Translations under genes and position numbers: made by a program | Notes under the pieces: model-generated | What the model saw: the letters and a program-made list of their open reading frames with translations, nothing else | Database searches by the model: none | Told to the model about the DNA's origin: nothing | Source: Halorhabdus salina | GTDB taxonomy: Archaea > Halobacteriota > Halobacteria > Halobacteriales > Haloarculaceae | Assembly: GCF_013839425.1 (NCBI RefSeq) | Contig: NZ_JACDNP010000002.1 | Coordinates: 249,453-313,452 of the forward strand | Reading direction: 5' to 3' | Length of the DNA: 64,000 nt | In this document: positions 35,426-43,836 of the stretch, one piece after another | Layout of the letters: each line of letters starts with the position of its first letter | How positions within the stretch are numbered: the stretch's first letter is position 1

Positions 35426-35857
35426 TCAGACCAGTCCGGCACCGAGAACGGCCCCGAGGACGGCCCCGTAGACCAGGTGGAAGAACAGGAACAGGCCGAC
35501 ATCCGTCGGTTCCGGGTCCAGCGCAAGGACGACGTTCATCCAGAAGCCGGCGGCCCCAATGAACAGGACGAACCCGTAGGCCAGTCCCGCACCGAGCGCG
35601 GTCACCAGTGTGACATCGCCGAACCCGAGGGTCGGAAGGACGGCCGCGAGCACGACACCGCCGCCAGTTCCGTAGAGCATGTGGAGGACCATCCCCTGGG
35701 GGACGTAGGCGTCGGGTTCGTCGTCGCCGACGTATTTGGCCCAGAACAGCGCCGTGGGCGGTGGCGAGTCGTCTCCGAGCGCCATCATGAAGACGGTCAT
35801 GACGACCGTCGCGAGCAGCCCGCCGACCAGTCCGCCGAGGAGTGTGAGTTCGACCAT
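35426..35857 (-). CDS. Four-helix membrane protein in a regulator operon
   Basis: 143 residues from the ATG at 35857 (MVELTLLGGLVGGLLATVVM). Four membrane helices with polar residues at PPPTALFWAKYVGDDEPDAY and QGMVLHMLYGTGGG; His in HLVYGAVLGAVLG is in the last helix. Family not recognised. The first gene of a possible three-gene transcript with the two winged-helix proteins downstream. Confidence 0.65.
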   Translation of the reverse strand: MVELTLLGGLVGGLLATVVMTVFMMALGDDSPPPTALFWAKYVGDDEPDAYVPQGMVLHMLYGTGGGVVLAAVLPTLGFGDVTLVTALGAGLAYGFVLFIGAAGFWMNVVLALDPEPTDVGLFLFFHLVYGAVLGAVLGAGLV

Positions 35858-35911
35858 GGGTGTAGGGTGTGCTCGGTCACCCGATTCACGTGCTGAGAGG
35901 AAACGTTCCAC

Positions 35912-36155
35912 TACAAAACCGGTTTCTGAGGTGGCGGAAACGGGATCACGGTCGGGTAATCGGCATCCGCCGGGGCGTGTGGTCGTACTATCGGGAGTTT
36001 ACACGAAGGATTGTTTGGGCTGAAAAGTTGGAAATATTCTGATACTGTTAGCTTTTGGCGCGCAAGATACAGAGGATGTATTCAGCACGACGGGTTCCTT
36101 TTATTCATACTGAGGATGTTGAACCAGCCACTCGGTACAGGATGCTTACCAAACG
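35912..36155. other. Short gene-free AT-rich stretch
   Basis: I see no gene, hairpin or promoter I can defend. Base composition is markedly AT-richer from 36000 to 36390 than in the flanks. Confidence 0.4.
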
Positions 36156-36344
36156 TCACTGGTCTCCGATGAAGTCCGAGACAACGTTGACGATAATCCA
36201 CACTGGAAGGAGGTACATTAGCAAAATTGCGACGATCCCAATTGCATCTAATACTTGACTGTCGGAGGTTCCGGAAGCTGTCTGAATGAAAATCAAAACC
36301 ACGAACCAGAGCGTGAGAGTTTGGACCAATTCAGTTCTATCCAT
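36156..36344 (-). CDS. Small two-helix membrane protein
   Basis: 62 residues from the ATG at 36344 (MDRTELVQTLTLWFVVLIFI). Two membrane segments joined by GTSDSQVLDAIG; the second reads VAILLMYLLPVWIIVNVV. Local GC is low compared with the core, as in other small membrane genes of the accessory parts. No known family. Confidence 0.55.
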   Translation of the reverse strand: MDRTELVQTLTLWFVVLIFIQTASGTSDSQVLDAIGIVAILLMYLLPVWIIVNVVSDFIGDQ

Positions 36345-36482
36345 CGCATCTGAGGGGTGAGATTGTGGGCGCAAGTACTTTCTGATCAATGGACTCCCTG
36401 TATTGAACGTCCCTCTCGACTATCCCAGCAGGTTACGTCAGTGTGAGCGATACTTTTCTATTGGTGGTGCCTCAGACCACCC

Positions 36483-37040
36483 GTGACCCGACTCGACATG
36501 CTCGACCGCGAGGAGATTCCGGAGGCCTACCAGCACCTCTTCACCGAGGACTATCTCGGCGACCGGCACATCTTCCGCGTGTGGGCGCACAACCCCGAAG
36601 TGCTCGAAGCCACACTGGAGTACCTGAACACGCTGTACGATCAGCTGACCCCACGGCTGAAAGAGCTCGTCATCCTCACCGTCGCCCGAACCCATCGGGC
36701 GCGCTACGAGTGGCATCAACACGTCGATATCGCCCGGACTCGGGGCGTCGAAGCCAGTGAGATGCGGGCCATCGGCGGTGACGACTTCTCCGGCTTCGAC
36801 GACGAGGAGTACGTCCTCCTGCAGTACGCCCGCGCGGTGGCGAGCGGTGACGTGACCGACCAGATCCACGACGCGCTGGCGGCCGTCTACGATCCCGGCG
36901 AAATCGTCGCCGTTGGCCTCATCGTGGACTTCTACGTCGGCCTGTGTAACTACGTCGCGTCGGTCGATCTGCCCTTCGAGGGTGGCGAGTTCGTCGGCTG
37001 GACGCCGAGCGACGACCGGATCGCCGAGTTCTTCGAATAG
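36483..37040 (+). CDS. Carboxymuconolactone decarboxylase (CMD)/AhpD-like protein
   Basis: 185 residues from the GTG at 36483. The helical CMD fold is shown by LTPRLKELVILTVARTHRARYEWHQH. In this family, AhpD-type peroxidases have a CxxC in the equivalent place; here there is none, so a thiol-peroxidase role is unlikely and decarboxylase-like chemistry is possible. QYARAVASGDVTDQIHDAL is the second conserved stretch. It abuts the TauE/SafE gene (stop 37040, start 37041), so the two are co-transcribed. Confidence 0.8.
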   Translation: MTRLDMLDREEIPEAYQHLFTEDYLGDRHIFRVWAHNPEVLEATLEYLNTLYDQLTPRLKELVILTVARTHRARYEWHQHVDIARTRGVEASEMRAIGGDDFSGFDDEEYVLLQYARAVASGDVTDQIHDALAAVYDPGEIVAVGLIVDFYVGLCNYVASVDLPFEGGEFVGWTPSDDRIAEFFE

Positions 37041-37994
37041 ATGGAGGTGCCAGTGGAGCCGAACCGATTCGTCGCGCTGGGCACAGTCGCGTCTACGGCA
37101 ATGGTCGCTATTTCTGGCCAACTCCCGTCGATCGCGGCGTTTCCGACCGACCAGTTTCTCGCCCACTGGTGGGTGTTCCCGGCCTCGATCGTCTTCTCGA
37201 TGGTCGCGCTGGCTGCGGGCGTTTCGGGCGCACTCTTTTTCAGCCCCTTCTTCATGCTGGCTGTGGGGCTCGCACCCGCCCAGGCGATCGGAGCCGGCCT
37301 CCTGACGGAGGTCTTCGGGATGGGAAATGGCCTCCGGTCGTACGTCAAACAGGGCGTCGTGGACTTCCGGACGGCGAAGTGGTTGCTCGCGGGCGCGGTC
37401 CCGGCCGTCGTCGTCGGCGCACTGCTCGCCCATCAGGTCGATCCGACGCTGCTCAAACTCGTCTTCGGCGCGGGACTGATCGGCCTCGGGGCGTTCCTCG
37501 TCTACTACGACCCGCCTGACGAGTGCGAACCCGGCGAGTGCGAAAACGAGTTCCTCGAAGCGAAGAACTCCGGCCGTGGCACGACGACGATCGAGGCCGC
37601 CGACGGCGAGACGTTCACCTACGACACCTGCTGGCGGCCGCCGGGGCTCAGTCTCTCGACGGTCGGCGGTTTCATCACCGGCCTCATCAGCGCCGGCCTG
37701 CCTGAGATCGTCACCACACAGTTGATCGTCCGGTGTCGGCTGCCCCCGCGGGTCGCCGTCGCGACGAGCGTGTTCACGCTGGGCATCGCCGCCGGTGCGG
37801 GCGCGCTGGTACATGCGCTGTCGGCTTCGCCGGTGTGGTACGTCGTCGCCTGGTCGATCCCCGGCGTGCTGGTCGGGGGAACGATCGGAACCCGCGTAGC
37901 CAAGCACGTCCCGAGCGATCTGATGGAGATCGGCCTCGGGATCGTCTTCGGGCTCGTCGGCGCGCTCGTGCTGGGCGTCGAGCTGGTGGCGTGA
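37041..37994 (+). CDS. TauE/SafE-family permease with a soluble insert
   Basis: 317 residues. Membrane segments in two halves: VALAAGVSGALFFSPFFMLA and, after the insert, GGFITGLISAGLPEIVTTQL. An insert of about 45 residues (about 160-205) holds CEPGECENEF and TYDTCWRPPG, a Cys cluster that might bind metal or form a disulfide. Members of this insert type occur in haloarchaea. Substrate is likely an anion such as sulfite, thiosulfate or an organic sulfonate. The CMD-family gene directly upstream shares its transcript. Confidence 0.78.
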   Translation: MEVPVEPNRFVALGTVASTAMVAISGQLPSIAAFPTDQFLAHWWVFPASIVFSMVALAAGVSGALFFSPFFMLAVGLAPAQAIGAGLLTEVFGMGNGLRSYVKQGVVDFRTAKWLLAGAVPAVVVGALLAHQVDPTLLKLVFGAGLIGLGAFLVYYDPPDECEPGECENEFLEAKNSGRGTTTIEAADGETFTYDTCWRPPGLSLSTVGGFITGLISAGLPEIVTTQLIVRCRLPPRVAVATSVFTLGIAAGAGALVHALSASPVWYVVAWSIPGVLVGGTIGTRVAKHVPSDLMEIGLGIVFGLVGALVLGVELVA

Positions 37995-38065
37995 TCCGGT
38001 GACCAGCTCTGCCCTTACTTCGACGTGAGCTAGCATTATCCGTGCGGGCAGCGAAGACAGTCCGT

Positions 38066-38926
38066 ATGAGTGATGATTTCGATCTGAACGCACCTGAATT
38101 GACCCCCGAGGACCTGCTCGTCCTCGAGGACCCGCGATTCGACGCCGACAGCGTCGCTTTGGTGACTGGCGCAGCCTCGGGCATCGGCCAGGCGACAGCG
38201 GTCGCACTCGCGGCAAACGGCCTGACAGTCGTCGGGGCCGACGTAGACGAAGCCGGCCTCGCCGAGACCGGCGACCTGATTGCCGACTTCGATCTCCCGG
38301 GTCCGTACCACCCCGTCGAAACTGATCTGACTGACGACGATGACGTCGATGCGGTCGTCGAGGCCGCCGCCGAGGCCGGTGACCTGCGCTACGTCGCCAA
38401 CATCGCGGGGATGCAACACATCGATACGATCGCGGAGTTCCCGATGGACAAGTACGACCTCCTGACGGACATCATGTTGCGCGCGCCGTTCTACACCGCA
38501 AAGCGCGCCATGCCACACATCCAAGACACGGATGACAGCGTCGGTGCCATCGCAAACATGTCCTCAGTCCACGGCCACTACGCCACCCAGGCCAAGCCGG
38601 CCTACATTACCGCCAAACACGGGTTGACTGGCCTGACGCGGGCGATCGCCGCCGAGGGCGGGGGCACGCTCCGGGGCTTTTCGGTCTCGGTCGGCTACGT
38701 CCTGACACCATTGATGGTCAACCAGATCCAGGACACCGCCGCAGAGCGCGGGATTAGCGAGCAGGAGGTCGTCGAGGACGTGATGCTTGGCCAAGCCCGC
38801 ACGAAGGAGATGATGACGCCTGCCGACGTGGCGAACCTGTTCGTCTTTGGCTTTTCGAGCCACGCCAGCCACCTCAACGGCGGCGATCTGTTGTTCGACG
38901 GCGGCTACACCCACACCTATGAATGA
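38066..38926 (+). CDS. bdhA: 3-Hydroxybutyrate dehydrogenase-like SDR (BdhA)
   Basis: 286 residues from the ATG at 38066. NAD motif TGAASGIGQATAVALA, then ANIAGMQH (NAG variant), Ser in ANMSSVHG and YITAKHG for the catalytic Y-x3-K. The substrate region (VLTPLMVNQIQD, QARTKEMMTPADVANL) resembles D-3-hydroxybutyrate dehydrogenases. It sits 23 bases before a patatin-like gene, the arrangement of bdhA with phaZh1 in Haloferax mediterranei. It would oxidise released 3-hydroxybutyrate to acetoacetate. The SDR call is certain; the substrate is supported by context. Confidence 0.82.
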   Translation: MSDDFDLNAPELTPEDLLVLEDPRFDADSVALVTGAASGIGQATAVALAANGLTVVGADVDEAGLAETGDLIADFDLPGPYHPVETDLTDDDDVDAVVEAAAEAGDLRYVANIAGMQHIDTIAEFPMDKYDLLTDIMLRAPFYTAKRAMPHIQDTDDSVGAIANMSSVHGHYATQAKPAYITAKHGLTGLTRAIAAEGGGTLRGFSVSVGYVLTPLMVNQIQDTAAERGISEQEVVEDVMLGQARTKEMMTPADVANLFVFGFSSHASHLNGGDLLFDGGYTHTYE

Positions 38927-38949
38927 GCGGACTGTAGGACAGACTACAG

Positions 38950-39915
38950 ATGTGTGAGACGACAAACGTGGCCATCGCCTGCCAGGGCGGCGGCAGCCAC
39001 ACGGCCTTTACCGCGGGCGTCTTAGAGGAGTTGCTGCTCGAATGCGACTGGGAGGATGAGTTCGAACTCGTTGGAATCAGCGGAGCCTCCGGCGGGGCGT
39101 TCAACGCCTTAGCGGCCTGGTACGGCCTCGTGACCGACGGTCCGGAGCGGGCGGCCGATCTCGTGGACGCCGTCTGGGACGACCTCGCGGCCAGCGAGTA
39201 CAGCGATCGCATGCTCAACTCCTGGCTGACGAGCGTCAACAAACTCGCCGCCAGCGGCTTCCCGCTCCCGCAGGTCAGCCCCTATCAGGTCCCCGGCAAG
39301 GAAATCGGGAAGGAACGCATCAGAGAGGTTCTGGAAGCCCACATCGACTTCGAGGCGATTCCCGACTACTGCCGGCTGAATACGCCCGAGTTGGTCGTGG
39401 GCACGGTCAACGTCAACGCCGGCGTCTTCGAGACGTTCGTCGACGAGGACGTCACGGTCGAGGCCATCCTCGCGTCGGCTGCCGTCCCCAACGCCTTCGA
39501 GGCCGTCGAGATCCACGGCCACTACCACTGGGACGGCCTCTTTTCCCAGAACCCACCTGTGGGCGACATGATGCACCAGCCACCGGAGCGCAAACCGGAC
39601 GAACTCTGGATTATCCAGATCAACCCCCAGGAATTTACGGGCGAACCCACGAGTTTAGAGGCGATTGCCGACCGGCGCAACGAGCTCTCGGGCAACATCT
39701 CGCTGAACCAGGAACTGGGGTTCATCGAGCAGATCAACGACTGGGTCGAGGACGGCAAACTCCCGGCCGAGGAGTTCTCGAAGACCGATATCTACCGGAT
39801 CGAGATGGGAAGAGACTATCACTGTTCGACGAAACTCGACCGCGATCCCGACTTCATCGCCGAGTTGATCGACCTCGGTCGCGAGCAGGGTGCTGACGTT
39901 CTCGCCGAACGGTGA
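38950..39915 (+). CDS. phaZh1: Patatin-like PHA depolymerase (PhaZh1 type)
   Basis: 321 residues. Patatin hydrolase features: the Gly-rich oxyanion loop CQGGGSHTAFTAGVL, the GISGASGG lipase box with Ser47, and Asp195 in HWDGLF. These are the positions I recall as catalytic in H. mediterranei PhaZh1 (Gly16 region, Ser47, Asp195). That enzyme is bound to polyhydroxyalkanoate granules and degrades native PHA. No signal peptide, as expected for an intracellular enzyme. The 3-hydroxybutyrate dehydrogenase is directly upstream. PHA synthase genes are not in this window. Confidence 0.82.
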   Translation: MCETTNVAIACQGGGSHTAFTAGVLEELLLECDWEDEFELVGISGASGGAFNALAAWYGLVTDGPERAADLVDAVWDDLAASEYSDRMLNSWLTSVNKLAASGFPLPQVSPYQVPGKEIGKERIREVLEAHIDFEAIPDYCRLNTPELVVGTVNVNAGVFETFVDEDVTVEAILASAAVPNAFEAVEIHGHYHWDGLFSQNPPVGDMMHQPPERKPDELWIIQINPQEFTGEPTSLEAIADRRNELSGNISLNQELGFIEQINDWVEDGKLPAEEFSKTDIYRIEMGRDYHCSTKLDRDPDFIAELIDLGREQGADVLAER

Positions 39916-40021
39916 TGCTCGATATCTCAATGATCCGGGCCGGACGATTGTGACATCTTTGTCTGCCGAAGTGATTGTGGAATGTATTTTCCAGCAGGAT
40001 ATTTCAATAGCTCCCCCGATC

Positions 40022-40030
40022 GTTTAAAAC
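40022..40030 (+). promoter_or_regulatory. TATA box of the NucS-like gene
   Basis: GTTTAAAAC lies about 27 bases before the ATG at 40053, fitting a leaderless start. Confidence 0.55.
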
Positions 40031-40052
40031 AGAGAACGCGGCCAGCGGGCGT

Positions 40053-40808
40053 ATGCACGATGGCATCCACGTCGTTGCCGGGGAGTGTACGACTACCTTC
40101 GACGGCTCGCGTGTCCGCGAGCACGAGCAGCGCGGTCAAGTCCTAGTCGTCGTCAAGCCCGACAACACCGTGTTGGTCCACGACGCCGACGGCTATCAGC
40201 CGATTGCCTGGCTCACCCGCGCCGAGACAGTGACGATCGACGGTACACACCTCGTTGCCAGCGACGGGGACCAGCGTCTCGAAGTCACTATTCACGACGA
40301 AACGGCGAGCGGTCGCTACCCCGCAAGCGCTGCCGGAACGCCAGTGGGCGAGTGCCCGGACTGTGGCGATGCGCTCGTCCGGGTCGCCGACGCGGTGGTC
40401 TGTACCGGGTGTGACGCCCGGTTTGGGATCCCGGGGGACGCCGAAGTTCTCGACACAGACTGCGATTGTGGCCACCCGCGAATGGGCGTCGAACGGGGCC
40501 GGGCGTTCGAGGTCTGTGTCGATCGGGACTGTGAATCGATGGACGAGGCCGTCACCGAGGTCTTCGACCGCGAGTGGGACTGTCCGAACTGCGAGGGCGA
40601 CCTCCGGATCCTTCGCCGGGGCGGGCTGTTGGCGGGATGTGAACACTACCCCGACTGTGACACCGGCTTTGCGTTCCCGGCCGGCGTCGTGGTCGGGGAG
40701 TGTGACTGTGGACTCCCGTTGTTCGAGACCGCCGGCGGGAAGCGCTGTCTGGATGCAACCTGTGAAGCCTGGCACACTCCCGAGCAAGCGGCACCGACGA
40801 ACTCCTGA
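40053..40808 (+). CDS. NucS/EndoMS-like N-terminal domain fused to topoisomerase-type zinc ribbons
   Basis: 251 residues. The first 100 match the DNA-binding N-terminal domain of NucS/EndoMS: GQVLVVVKPDNTVLVHDADG and YQPIAWLTRAETVTIDG. The nuclease domain of true NucS is not present. Instead come several C4 zinc ribbons (CPDCGDALV, CTGC, CDCGHP, CPNCEGDLRI, CDCGLPLFE), the last ones like topoisomerase I zinc fingers. It probably binds single-stranded or flap DNA. It lies just before endA. A degraded partial copy is at 25125. Confidence 0.8.
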   Translation: MHDGIHVVAGECTTTFDGSRVREHEQRGQVLVVVKPDNTVLVHDADGYQPIAWLTRAETVTIDGTHLVASDGDQRLEVTIHDETASGRYPASAAGTPVGECPDCGDALVRVADAVVCTGCDARFGIPGDAEVLDTDCDCGHPRMGVERGRAFEVCVDRDCESMDEAVTEVFDREWDCPNCEGDLRILRRGGLLAGCEHYPDCDTGFAFPAGVVVGECDCGLPLFETAGGKRCLDATCEAWHTPEQAAPTNS

Positions 40809-40859
40809 TCACCGACGGAGGACCGTAGCCCCTTTGGCCCCGCGTTAGAACCTCAGTAC

Positions 40860-41903
40860 ATGGAACTGGTCCTCGAAGACGGCGTCGTCCGTGGCAACGG
40901 CGCGGCCCGCGAGCAGTTTTACGACTCGCGAGGGTACGGCCGGCCGGTCGCGGAGGGACTCGAACTGGCTCCCGTCGAGGCAGCCCATCTTCTGTATCGG
41001 GGTGACGTCGTGTCCATACAGGACGCGATGAACGGAGATGCCCTTGATTTCCGGGCGCTACTCTCTTCGGCTGCTGTCTCCGAGATCGATTTTCTCGTTT
41101 ACAAGGATCTGCGGGACCGTGGGTTCTACCTCTCGCCGGCACGGGAGGGCTGGGTCGAGGATCCTGCCGGTGTGGATTTCGTCGTCTATCCTCGCGGGAA
41201 CGGTCCCTGGGACGACGAGGTGGCCTATCGTATGCGAGCCATCAGCGAGCGGACGGCCGTTTCGGCGGCGTCGCTCGGCGAGGGTGTCCTGGCGGTCGTC
41301 GACGAGGAATCGGCGATCACGTATCTCGAAACCGATCACCCGGCGATTGAAGGCAGCTCCGACATCGACCCCCCAACGGGTGTCGCTGCCGACCTGCTCG
41401 GTGATCGGGTTCTGGTCTGGGAACCCCCGTCGAGGCTCTACCACGAGGGGTTCTACGGACAACCGCTCGACGACGACACAGGCAAGCCGCTACAGCTTTC
41501 GCTGGTCGAGGCCGCATCCCTGGCCGGGCGTGACGTCCTCGATGTCGCCGGGGGCGAGGACGCGATCGTCGAGTGTGGCCGTGACGTCGAAGGGGAACGA
41601 TTTGACCGCCGACTGGCAGTCTACCGCACTCTCCGCGAACGCGGCGTCGTGCCCAAGACGGGCTACAAGTTCGGCGCGGATTTCCGGACCTACGCCGACG
41701 TCGATAACGTTGACTCACTCGGCCACTCCGAGTTACTCCTTCGAGTGTTGCCCGCCGAGCACGCCTTCACACCACGGGATATTGCGCTGGACGTGCGCCT
41801 CGCTCACGGCGTCCGCAAGCGGATGGTGTTCGCGCTGGTCGCGGCCAGTCACGGCGAAGAGACCCGGATCGAGTGGCTCGAAGTCGGCCGACTGACGCCG
41901 TGA
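40860..41903 (+). CDS. endA: tRNA-splicing endonuclease EndA
   Basis: 347 residues, the double-length form with two EndA repeats. The C-terminal repeat carries the catalytic Tyr in GYKFGADFRTY, His in LGHSELLL and Lys in AHGVRKRM; the N-terminal repeat (YKDLRDRGFYLSPAREG) lacks them. This is the fused type seen in haloarchaea, acting as a homodimer on bulge-helix-bulge introns of tRNA-Trp, tRNA-Met and 23S rRNA precursors. The tryptophanyl-tRNA synthetase gene follows. Confidence 0.95.
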   Translation: MELVLEDGVVRGNGAAREQFYDSRGYGRPVAEGLELAPVEAAHLLYRGDVVSIQDAMNGDALDFRALLSSAAVSEIDFLVYKDLRDRGFYLSPAREGWVEDPAGVDFVVYPRGNGPWDDEVAYRMRAISERTAVSAASLGEGVLAVVDEESAITYLETDHPAIEGSSDIDPPTGVAADLLGDRVLVWEPPSRLYHEGFYGQPLDDDTGKPLQLSLVEAASLAGRDVLDVAGGEDAIVECGRDVEGERFDRRLAVYRTLRERGVVPKTGYKFGADFRTYADVDNVDSLGHSELLLRVLPAEHAFTPRDIALDVRLAHGVRKRMVFALVAASHGEETRIEWLEVGRLTP

Positions 41904-41914
41904 GGGATGGAAAA

Positions 41915-41923
41915 CCATTAAAG
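41915..41923 (+). promoter_or_regulatory. Probable TATA box of the trpS transcript
   Basis: CCATTAAAG is about 28 bases before the ATG of the leader ORF at 41947, so the mRNA probably begins at or near that ATG. Confidence 0.5.
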
Positions 41924-41946
41924 CCTCCTGGTGGAGACGTACGCAC

Positions 41947-42027
41947 ATGGCGTCCACTTCCCCCGACGTTCGCCGCTGGCATCCCTGGGAAGTGGACAGT
42001 GTCGCCGTCGCCGGCTGGCGGGCCTAA
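41947..42027 (+). CDS. Trp-containing leader peptide upstream of trpS
   Basis: A 26-residue ORF beginning MASTSPDVRR, with Trp at positions 11, 14 and 24 (WHPWE and GWRA). Three Trp in 26 residues is far above chance for a normal protein. It starts at a position expected for a leaderless mRNA. TCGCCC and GGGCGA form a hairpin (42032-42046) five bases after the stop, and trpS begins 77 bases after the stop. The arrangement suggests that ribosome stalling at Trp codons affects the hairpin and trpS expression. The sequence pattern is observed; the mechanism is inferred. Confidence 0.45.
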   Translation: MASTSPDVRRWHPWEVDSVAVAGWRA

Positions 42028-42031
42028 CTCG

Positions 42032-42046
42032 TCGCCCGGCGGGCGA
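42032..42046 (+). terminator. GC-rich hairpin between leader ORF and trpS; possible attenuator
   Basis: TCGCCC-GGC-GGGCGA forms a six-base stem with a three-base loop. It lies five bases past the leader stop codon. A short pyrimidine-rich stretch follows. It could affect transcription or translation of trpS. Confidence 0.35.
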
Positions 42047-42104
42047 TGCTCCCTCCGCTTTCTCGGCCCGGCTTCACGCAGTAATCACCTAAGATACGAC
42101 AGCA

Positions 42105-43715
42105 ATGACGCGAGACACACACCCCGACGACGAATCGACTGACAGCCAGCAGGAAGGAGTGACGGCCCCGCATCTCCGCACTGACGGCGGCCCAGCCGCC
42201 GGCCCAGACGACACGACGCTTGACCCGTGGGGCTCCTCGACGGTCGCTGATTACCGGAATCTCTTCGAGGAGTTCGGCATCGAGGCGTTCGACGAACTAC
42301 TCGCCGAAGTGCCCGATCCGCACTATCTGATGCGCCGGGGCGTCATCTTCGGCCACCGGGATTACCGGCCGGTCGCCCGCGCGATGCGCAACGGTGAGCC
42401 CTTCGCGGTGCTCTCCGGGTTCATGCCCACTGGGGACCCCCACATCGGTCACAAACTCGTCTTCGACGAGATCATCTGGCATCAACAGCAGGGCGGAGAC
42501 GCCTACGGCCTGATCGCCGATCTGGAGGCTCACGCCGCCCGCGGGCTCACCTGGGACGAGATCGACGAACACGCCCGGGATTACATCCTCTCGCTGCTCG
42601 CGCTGGGCTTTGATCCCGAGGAAGGGACGCTCTACCGGCAATCAGAGAACCGAGAACTGCAGGATCTGGCCTTTGAACTCGGCGCGGAGGCACGCTTCGC
42701 CGAATTCGAGGGGATCTACGGCTTCGACGGCGAGACCGACGTCAGCCACATGCAAAGCGTCGTCACGCAGATCGGTGACATCCTCTACCCCCAACTCGAA
42801 GAGCCAAAGCCGACGGTCATCCCTGTCGGCCCCGACCAGGACCCCCACATGCGACTCGCGCGGGACGTGGCCGCCCGGATGCGGTACTTCGGCGTCACCG
42901 AGGCCTATGCCTCCTTCGAGACTGACGACGACGAGCGCGAACTGCTTGCCGAGGCCTACGAGACCCTTTCCGAACAGCATCCTGACCAGACCGTCCGGTG
43001 TGGCGACGCCGCCACGTACCTCGACAACGAGCGGGATCGCGACGCGAACGACCCCGACGCGATGACCATCGATCGGGTTATCACGATGCTCCGGGAGGCT
43101 GGCAAGGAACCCCTCCGACCCCGGGTTCGGTTCCTCGATCGAAACGCCACCGAGACGGCCTTCGAAGGGCTGATCGAGGCCATCGACGGCGAGAAGCGCG
43201 TCTACGACGAACACATCGACGCCTTCGAACTGGACCACGCCGACGCCGAGGAACTCGCCCGCGAGGTCGAACTCGAACACGGCGGCTACGGCTTCCTGGC
43301 CCCATCGTCGATCTATCACCGCTTCATGACAGGCCTCACTGGCGGGAAGATGTCCTCTTCCGTTCCGGCGAGTCACATCAGCCTGCTCGACGAGTCCGAG
43401 GAGGGCTACGACAAGGTCAAAGCGGCGACGACCGGGGGCCGGGAGACGGCCGACGAACAGCGCGAAAAGGGCGGCAAACCGGACGAGTGCCCGGTCTACG
43501 AGCTGTACGCCTACCTGCTTGCGGGCGACGACGACGAACTCGCGACCGAGGTCTACGAGGAGTGTGCCGGCGGCGAGCGGCTCTGTGGCGGCTGTAAGGA
43601 ACAGGCCGCCGAACTGATGGCACAGTTCCTCGAGGACCACCAGGAGAAACGCGACGAATGGGCTGATCGGCTGGACGAACTCGACATTTCGTTTGATTCG
43701 GATCGCAAGCGGTGA
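42105..43715 (+). CDS. trpS: Tryptophanyl-tRNA synthetase
   Basis: 536 residues. Class I motifs: PTGDPHIGH (HIGH) near residue 108 and KMSSS near residue 412. An N-terminal extension of about 60 residues and the insert near residue 310-400 are as in archaeal/eukaryal-type TrpRS, with NRELQDLAFELG and VGPDQDPHMRLARD as conserved active-site segments. The C-terminal CGGCKEQAAELM carries two Cys. It attaches Trp to tRNA-Trp, whose haloarchaeal precursor needs EndA, the gene upstream. A Trp-containing leader ORF precedes it. Confidence 0.95.
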   Translation: MTRDTHPDDESTDSQQEGVTAPHLRTDGGPAAGPDDTTLDPWGSSTVADYRNLFEEFGIEAFDELLAEVPDPHYLMRRGVIFGHRDYRPVARAMRNGEPFAVLSGFMPTGDPHIGHKLVFDEIIWHQQQGGDAYGLIADLEAHAARGLTWDEIDEHARDYILSLLALGFDPEEGTLYRQSENRELQDLAFELGAEARFAEFEGIYGFDGETDVSHMQSVVTQIGDILYPQLEEPKPTVIPVGPDQDPHMRLARDVAARMRYFGVTEAYASFETDDDERELLAEAYETLSEQHPDQTVRCGDAATYLDNERDRDANDPDAMTIDRVITMLREAGKEPLRPRVRFLDRNATETAFEGLIEAIDGEKRVYDEHIDAFELDHADAEELAREVELEHGGYGFLAPSSIYHRFMTGLTGGKMSSSVPASHISLLDESEEGYDKVKAATTGGRETADEQREKGGKPDECPVYELYAYLLAGDDDELATEVYEECAGGERLCGGCKEQAAELMAQFLEDHQEKRDEWADRLDELDISFDSDRKR

Positions 43716-43836
43716 CGGCCCGTAGCGGCGGTGGCCATCGAGTTCGAACCACGCACTGACTGTCGGGTGCCCGGACGCCCGAGTACCGCGACGAAACGAG
43801 GATAGCGATTTAGCGCCGTGTAGATAATTATTGAAT

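Noticed and set aside
36438-38216. 592-residue minus-strand frame opposite the CMD, permease and dehydrogenase genes
   Set aside because: Spans three real genes on the other strand; low complexity and no family.
41905-42104. Possible intron-containing tRNA-Trp gene before trpS
   Set aside because: No T-arm sequence (GGTTCGAAT type), no acceptor pairing, and no bulge-helix-bulge; the leader ORF explains the region better.
42642-43640. 332-residue minus-strand frame opposite trpS
   Set aside because: Complement of a gene with clear synthetase motifs.
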